From positions 1 through 10,562 of the forward strand of contig JBFGWM010000084.1 in the NCBI GenBank assembly GCA_041588495.1: 10,562 nt of DNA, written 5' to 3'. Under the pieces are notes generated by a model. The model searched no databases. It saw nothing but the letters and a program-made list of their open reading frames with translations, and had not been told where the DNA came from. This stretch comes from JBFGWM01 sp041588495 (GTDB lineage: Bacteria; Pseudomonadota; Gammaproteobacteria; Pseudomonadales; JBFGWM01). This document shows positions 6,107 to 10,562 of this stretch, piece by piece (the stretch's first letter is position 1; every line of letters begins with the position of its first letter). The position numbers were made by a program, and so were the translations under genes.

Positions 6107-7837
6107 ATGTCGACCAGGCAACGCATCGCCCTCCTCCTGTCCCTCCTCGGGATCGGGTGGCTCGGTTTCGGCGATTTCTCCGATCACCAGTTGCTCTGGT
6201 GGGACGACGTCGGCTACATCAACGCGATTCCCATGGTGCAGGACCTCGGGATCAGGAACCTCGCGTGGATGCTGTTCAGCTACGAGATGTCCAACTGGCA
6301 CCCGCTCACGTGGCTGAGCATCGCGCTGAATCACGCACTGGGTGCAGCAAGCGTGCCCGCGCTGAAAATCACCAATCTCGTTTTGCACGGCCTGGCCGCG
6401 TTCATACTTGGCCTGCTCACTTTCAGGGTGGCGAGCCTCGTCCGTGCCGGTACGCATCCCGAAAAGACAGACTCGTTTCCGAGGCACGCAGCCATTGCCA
6501 CGGCCATACTGTTTTGCGTTCATCCGCAACACGTCGAATCGGTCACCTGGATTGCCGAGAGAAAGGACCTGCTCTGCGGGGTCTTCTACTTTCTCGCGAT
6601 GCACCTCTATCTGAAACACAACGCCACGAGCCCGGGCGCCGGCGTGCGGCCATCTGTCATCGGCGCCATGCTGCTCGCATCGATGTCCAAGTCGATGGCG
6701 GTCTCCCTGCCGATCGCGCTGATCATGCTCGACCTGTTTCCGCTCAACCGGTTTCGTGAGCAGAGTCCATTAAGCGCCCTCGCGCACTCCATCCGTACGA
6801 AGTGGGCGCTGATCTCGATCAGCGCCATCGTGTGCGTCATCACGCTGGGCACCCAGTCGCCCGCCACGCTGGAGCAGGCATCCCTCGGCGAGCGTTCCCT
6901 GGTCTCGATCCAGGGGCTCGGGTTCTATCTCCGGCAGTTTCTCGTTCCGATGGATTTCGTTCCCTTGCACCCGTTTTCGCATTTCACGGTTCCAGATCCG
7001 TGGCTGTTGGCCACGGGGTGCCTGGTGATTGTTGTCACGGTATTTGCCGCGGCAACGCTGCAGCTGAACAGAACTCGGGCGGCGACCCTGGCCGCGGCAG
7101 GTTTCATGATTGTCTCCCTGGTTCCGGTACTGGGAGTCGTCAAGGTTGGGGAACAAGCGTTCGCGGACCGGTACGCCTACATTCCCACGGCGCCGCTTTA
7201 CGTCATCTCTGGTTTTCTTACCGCCGCCATGCTCGGCCGCGCCCGACGCGTACCATTGCGCGGCGCACTGGCCGTGATGCTGGCATCCCTGTTTGTGCTG
7301 CTTCTCCTGAAAACCAGGTCGACCGTGGAAACCTGGAGTTCCGACCAACGCATCTGGACCGCGGTTGTGGCCCGGTACCCCGACGAGAGCGCCACCGCAC
7401 ACACCAACCTGGGCAGTGTCTTTTATAGAAACGGCGACTACCGGACGGCGATTCACCATTACGAGAGAGCACTCGCCGTGCAGCCCGGCGTGGCCCACCT
7501 GGCGACCCTGCACCACCTTGCGATCGCATACCACAGGGTCGGCGAGACCGGGAAAGCCGTCGAGGCAATGAACAAGATGCTGCATTATTTTCCCGGCCAC
7601 GCACTTTCCTGGACGACCAGCGGCATGATCGCATTTGAACTCGGTCAACTGCCGATGTCAGAAAGCCTGTTGAACAGGGCCCTGAAACTTGCACCCGATC
7701 ATGCGGAGGCCCTTTACTGGCTGGGCCGGGTTCACCTCGAACGCGGGGACTCCGCGCGCGCCCGGCGGATTTTTTCCATGATCGACGCGGACAGCGAGTT
7801 CGCGGAACGTGCGCGCCGGGATTTGCAGGGATCGTGA
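6107..7837 (+). CDS. TMTC-like GT-C membrane protein with C-terminal TPR repeats, copy 2
   Basis: 576 residues from ATG 6107, directly before the first helix. It is colinear with copy 1: WDD (D33, D34), NWHPLTWLSIALN, HPQHVESVTWIAERKDLL (starting H139), STLEQAS-type loop, VPLHPFSHF (285-293), the same ADRYAYIP block (345-366), then about four TPR units (AHTNLGSVFYRNGDYRTAIHH and following). The acidic pair and the His/Pro/Trp motifs are intact, so both copies look functional. The start is debatable: no ribosome site precedes ATG 6107, whereas GGAGGG (6052-6057) sits seven bases before an in-frame ATT (6065), which would add 14 residues. The membrane-glycosyltransferase role is inferred as for copy 1. 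The diverged loops and TPR region suggest a different protein acceptor or partner. Confidence 0.88.
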   Translation: MSTRQRIALLLSLLGIGWLGFGDFSDHQLLWWDDVGYINAIPMVQDLGIRNLAWMLFSYEMSNWHPLTWLSIALNHALGAASVPALKITNLVLHGLAAFILGLLTFRVASLVRAGTHPEKTDSFPRHAAIATAILFCVHPQHVESVTWIAERKDLLCGVFYFLAMHLYLKHNATSPGAGVRPSVIGAMLLASMSKSMAVSLPIALIMLDLFPLNRFREQSPLSALAHSIRTKWALISISAIVCVITLGTQSPATLEQASLGERSLVSIQGLGFYLRQFLVPMDFVPLHPFSHFTVPDPWLLATGCLVIVVTVFAAATLQLNRTRAATLAAAGFMIVSLVPVLGVVKVGEQAFADRYAYIPTAPLYVISGFLTAAMLGRARRVPLRGALAVMLASLFVLLLLKTRSTVETWSSDQRIWTAVVARYPDESATAHTNLGSVFYRNGDYRTAIHHYERALAVQPGVAHLATLHHLAIAYHRVGETGKAVEAMNKMLHYFPGHALSWTTSGMIAFELGQLPMSESLLNRALKLAPDHAEALYWLGRVHLERGDSARARRIFSMIDADSEFAERARRDLQGS

Positions 7838-7990
7838 ACGACAATACATTGCGACGGGTCGCCCCAGGCGGGCCTTGCCGGCACCGAACCGGGCCGCGGA
7901 AACCGGTGATGAGACGCTTGCAGACTTTTGAGCGGGCCAGCGCCCCGACCACGCCCTGAACCACGCTCCGCCGTCCGGTCCGTCCGCAAC

Positions 7991-8018
7991 CTGACGACAA
8001 GCGGCCCGTGGGTATAAA
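7991..8018 (+). promoter_or_regulatory. Sigma70-type promoter before the GT2 gene
   Basis: CTGACG (7991-7996) and TATAAA (8013-8018) are spaced 16 bases apart, with the predicted transcription start near 8025 and the GT2 ATG at 8051. The 213-base gap before the gene and this TATAAAAT stretch in otherwise GC-rich DNA suggest that the GT2/methyltransferase pair can be transcribed independently of the TMTC-like genes. I see nothing else in 7838-7990. Confidence 0.6.
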
Positions 8019-8050
8019 ATCTCGATTCCGAAGCCCGCCGGCGCCCGCCC

Positions 8051-8806
8051 ATGATCAACAACAAGCGCATCGTGGTCGTCATGCCCGCCTATAACGCGGA
8101 ACAGACACTGCTACGTACCTACGAGGAAATCCCACGGGACGTGGTGGACCATGTGATCATCGTCGATGATCACAGCACGGATCGCACCCTGAAGATTGCA
8201 GCCGGCCTCGAGGGCGTCGAGGTACTCGGCCATGCCGTGAACAGCGGTTACGGCGCCAACCAGAAGACCTGTTACCGGCGCGCGCTGGAATGTGGCGCCG
8301 ACGTCATCGTGATGATTCACCCGGATTACCAGTACACTCCGAAACTGTGCACGGCGATCGCATCGATGGTGGCTTATGACGTGTACGACTGCGTGCTCGG
8401 CTCGCGGATTCTCGGCACCGGCGCCCTGCGTGGCGGCATGCCGCTGTACAAGTATTTCGCAAACCGGTTCCTGACGATGTTCCAGAATGTCCTGCTCCAG
8501 GAGAAGCTCTCCGAGTATCACTCCGGTTACCGGGCGTTTTCCCGCGTGGCGCTGGAAGCCATTCCTTTCCAGGACAACAGCGACGATTTCATCTTCGACA
8601 ATGAAATCCTCGTGCAGATGCACCACGGCGGGTTCAGGATCGGGGAGGTCTCCTGCCCGACGCGCTACGCGCCGGAGTCGTCCTCCATCGGCCTGGGCTC
8701 GTCGCTTCGATACGGATGGGCGGTGGTGCTGACCACCCTCAATTACCTGCTGCACCGGTGGAACCTGAAACGGTCCGCCATTTTCTCCGGGGTCAGGAGC
8801 AGGTGA
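8051..8806 (+). CDS. GT2 glycosyltransferase, polyprenyl-phosphate sugar synthase type
   Basis: 251 residues, ATG 8051; no clear Shine-Dalgarno in the short leader. GT-A fold motifs are VVVMPAYNAEQTL (residues 8-20), the nucleotide-binding VDDHSTD (38-44), NSGYGANQKTCYRRAL, IHPDYQY (89-95) in the place of the usual DxD metal loop, LGSRILG, and HSGYRAFSR acceptor-side motif. The layout resembles the DPM1/DPG-synthase-like subfamily of cytoplasmic GT2 enzymes, which move a sugar from an NDP-sugar to a polyprenyl phosphate. It has no C-terminal membrane helices, unlike the longer ArnC/GtrB group. Its position between TMTC-like genes and a methyltransferase gene suggests that it makes the lipid-linked donor for the GT-C enzymes. 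Sugar identity (mannose, glucose or other) cannot be read from the sequence. Confidence 0.88.
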   Translation: MINNKRIVVVMPAYNAEQTLLRTYEEIPRDVVDHVIIVDDHSTDRTLKIAAGLEGVEVLGHAVNSGYGANQKTCYRRALECGADVIVMIHPDYQYTPKLCTAIASMVAYDVYDCVLGSRILGTGALRGGMPLYKYFANRFLTMFQNVLLQEKLSEYHSGYRAFSRVALEAIPFQDNSDDFIFDNEILVQMHHGGFRIGEVSCPTRYAPESSSIGLGSSLRYGWAVVLTTLNYLLHRWNLKRSAIFSGVRSR

Positions 8807-8831
8807 TCCCCCCGCAACGGGAATCTTTCGA

Positions 8832-9743
8832 TTGAGCCGGAACGGAGGGAATTGCGCACTTTGCGGTTCGCCCCTGCAAACCCAGCTGCAGCCATTCTCC
8901 AGCACCGGGAGCGACGAGCGGTTCTCCGTCGACCGCTGTGCGGTCTGCGGGCTCGGACACACGCGACCACAACCCACGGACCTCGGCCGGTACTATGATC
9001 GCGCCTACTACGGCAACCGCCACGGGTTCACCGACCGGCTGTGCCTTTGGCGTCGCGAGCGGTTCGTGGGCGCGGTCATGGGGAGCGATTCCCCGGGAGC
9101 ATTGCTCGACGTGGGCTGCGGCGATGGCAGTTTCCTGCGCCACATGGCCGGGCGTGGCTGGCGCGTGGGTGGCGTGGAAATCAGTGAATCCGCGCACGAC
9201 CGCGGTTTCCCGGTATGGACGTCAGTCGCGGAGGCAGCGCGCCACGGCCCCTTCCACTGCATCACGGCCTGGCACAGCCTGGAACACTTCCGTGACCCGG
9301 TCGACCTGGCGGGCCAGCTTGCCGGCCTGCTCGCACCGGGAGGCCGCCTGCTGGTCGCGGTGCCGGACGCCGGCGGCACCCAGGCCCGACTGTTCGCACG
9401 CCACTGGCTGCACCGCGACGTTCCGCGCCACCTGTTTCATTTCGAGAAAGAGAGTCTGGACCGCCTGCTGTCCGCCCACGGCCTGCAGATCATGCGCCAC
9501 TGGCACCTGGAACTTGAGTATGACCTGATGGGCTACGTGCAAAGCGCGCTGAACGCCTGCGGGGGGCCGCCGAACCTGTTCTTCAACATGCTGACCGGCA
9601 AGCCGGTCGCCGGGGGACGCCTGTTGCGCGGACTGCATTTTCTCGCCGGCTGCATCCTCACCGCCCTCGCCGCGCCACTGGTCGCGGTGGACACCCTGCG
9701 CGGTCGTGGTGGCACGCTGATCGTTGCCGCACGCCGACCCTGA
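8832..9743 (+). CDS. Zinc-ribbon class I SAM-dependent methyltransferase
   Basis: 303 residues from TTG 8832. This is the only in-frame start upstream of the first cysteine pair, with GGGA about nine bases before it, and it lies 25 bases after the GT2 stop, so the two are probably co-transcribed. An N-terminal zinc ribbon (C8, C11, C36, C39) is followed by the Rossmann motif I LLDVGCGDGSFL (91-102), an acidic strand-2 end (GVEIS), WHSLEHFRDP (147-156) as the motif after strand 4, and LAPGGRLLVAVPDAGG. The C-terminal part (about 255-290) is hydrophobic and may touch the membrane. Similar zinc-ribbon methyltransferases occur in polysaccharide and nucleotide-sugar clusters. A sugar, lipid or polyprenyl-linked acceptor is plausible here but not shown. 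Confidence 0.87.
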   Translation: MSRNGGNCALCGSPLQTQLQPFSSTGSDERFSVDRCAVCGLGHTRPQPTDLGRYYDRAYYGNRHGFTDRLCLWRRERFVGAVMGSDSPGALLDVGCGDGSFLRHMAGRGWRVGGVEISESAHDRGFPVWTSVAEAARHGPFHCITAWHSLEHFRDPVDLAGQLAGLLAPGGRLLVAVPDAGGTQARLFARHWLHRDVPRHLFHFEKESLDRLLSAHGLQIMRHWHLELEYDLMGYVQSALNACGGPPNLFFNMLTGKPVAGGRLLRGLHFLAGCILTALAAPLVAVDTLRGRGGTLIVAARRP

Positions 9744-9773
9744 GTGCCGGCGCCAAAAAGGCTACGCACTCAG
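9740..9773. terminator. Inverted repeat spanning both convergent stop codons
   Basis: CTGAGTGC (9740-9747) and GCACTCAG (9766-9773) are exact inverted copies with an 18-base loop. The methyltransferase TGA (9741-9743) lies in one arm and the HD gene's TGA (9772-9770, minus) in the other. A T-run is absent after either arm (AAAAA at 9755-9759 lies in the loop), so termination activity is uncertain. Confidence 0.4.
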
Positions 9774-10534
9774 TCCCAGGGATTCAGCCGCACCAGCAGA
9801 CCGAACTGCAGGTAACGGGTCGCAAAGTATCCCCGGCAGCCTCGATGCCGACAGGCCTCATCACGAAACATCGGGTAGATGCGATCTTTCTGATCCAGGC
9901 GCGGATACCGGTCGAAGACATCGTCGACGTTGCGCGGGTGAATATTCCAGGCATTGAACCCCAGGATATCGACGAGCACCCCCTTCTGCATCAGGTGGGC
10001 TTCCAGTCCCTGCTCCGGCCCGACGTCCGGGTTGATATTGAGCGTCAACGTGTCGGCAAGACGCTCGCAACGCGAATCGTCCCAGCGGGCCTCGCGGGCC
10101 AGTTCCAGTGCGGCCTCGGCACTGCGTATGGTGAAGCACTCGGCATCCGGCCGGGCATCGTCATACGGAGGGAAGAAACCCATGTCGTGCAGCAGGCCGG
10201 CGACGTACAGCAGCTCGTCATCGAACTTCTCTCCCCGCCCCTCGCCCAGCAGGCGACTGAACCAGTAGGTTCGTATGGAGTGATTGACCATGTAGGGCGG
10301 CGTGTGGGTCTCGAGCATCTCAGCTGCGGCGAGAGCGCACGCGCTGTCCGGCACTTTCAGTGCATCCAGATCGAGATGGCGTGGAAAACTTTTATTGAGA
10401 CCGAGACGGTACCGGACCAGCGGCGGAAGATCGGCGACCAGGGCTGCCGCACCCTGCGCAGCGAGACGCAAGCGGTCCCGGAATCCGATCCTGCCGCCGG
10501 TGCGTCGTGCCCATTCCCAGGTTCCGATATCCAT
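9770..10534 (-). CDS. HD-domain metal-dependent phosphohydrolase-like protein
   Basis: 254 residues, starting at ATG 10534-10532; no clear Shine-Dalgarno upstream. The HD signature is NHSIRTYWF (H85), then YVAGLLHDMGF (H116, D117), with D189 in VLVDILGFNAW the probable last metal ligand. The HSxRTYxF element resembles the cyanamide hydratase-like branch of HD proteins rather than the stringent-response or dGTPase groups. The C-terminus is Cys/Arg rich (C228, C233) with no known role. No signal peptide or membrane helix, so it is cytoplasmic. The gene is convergent with the methyltransferase and not part of its operon. Substrate unknown. Confidence 0.83.
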   Translation of the reverse strand: MDIGTWEWARRTGGRIGFRDRLRLAAQGAAALVADLPPLVRYRLGLNKSFPRHLDLDALKVPDSACALAAAEMLETHTPPYMVNHSIRTYWFSRLLGEGRGEKFDDELLYVAGLLHDMGFFPPYDDARPDAECFTIRSAEAALELAREARWDDSRCERLADTLTLNINPDVGPEQGLEAHLMQKGVLVDILGFNAWNIHPRNVDDVFDRYPRLDQKDRIYPMFRDEACRHRGCRGYFATRYLQFGLLVRLNPWD

Positions 10535-10562
10535 GGGAGAAAGCTTAGCTGCCCCCGCGGGC

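Noticed and set aside
6770..7648. 292-codon minus-strand frame across TMTC-like copy 2
   Set aside because: Antisense shadow; the plus-strand product shows conserved family motifs matching copy 1.

Overview
The window is GC-rich DNA from a diderm (Gram-negative) bacterium. It has a terminal-Phe outer-membrane porin, Sec signal peptides, a Fur-type operator and densely packed operons. The overall look suits a gammaproteobacterium, perhaps near Chromatiales/Ectothiorhodospiraceae, but that placement is an impression from gene content and base composition, not a measured result. There are nine protein-coding genes, one of them cut by the window edge. I found no RNA genes, IS elements or CRISPR array.

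Left block (1-3836) looks like a Fur-controlled extracytoplasmic metal-redox locus. A secreted two-domain multicopper oxidase (minus strand, C-terminus beyond base 1) diverges from a three-gene plus-strand operon. That operon encodes a coiled-coil outer-membrane porin, an exported protein with an FMN-flavinylation motif, and a small two-helix PepSY-type membrane protein. An almost palindromic Fur box (1129-1147) lies between the divergent genes. The operon genes overlap: the second gene appears to start at a TTG inside the porin, and the third overlaps the second by 14 bases. A perfect 11-bp hairpin with a GCGA loop sits just after the porin stop. The reading I favour is entry of a metal complex through the porin, electron delivery by the membrane protein and flavoprotein (ferric reduction), and the copper oxidase covering ferrous or cuprous oxidation.

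A 419-base gap (3837-4255) with palindromes but no convincing gene separates the blocks.

Right block (4256-9743) is a membrane-glycosylation locus. It holds two tandem paralogues of TMTC-like proteins (multi-spanning GT-C membrane part plus C-terminal TPR repeats). A sigma70-like promoter follows, then a GT2 glycosyltransferase of the polyprenyl-phosphate sugar synthase type and a zinc-ribbon SAM methyltransferase. A plausible joint role is that the GT2 enzyme makes a lipid-linked sugar donor, the TMTC-like enzymes transfer the sugar to exported proteins, and the methyltransferase modifies a sugar or lipid.

The right end (9770-10534, minus) carries an HD-domain metal-dependent hydrolase gene. 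It converges on the methyltransferase, with both stop codons inside one inverted repeat.
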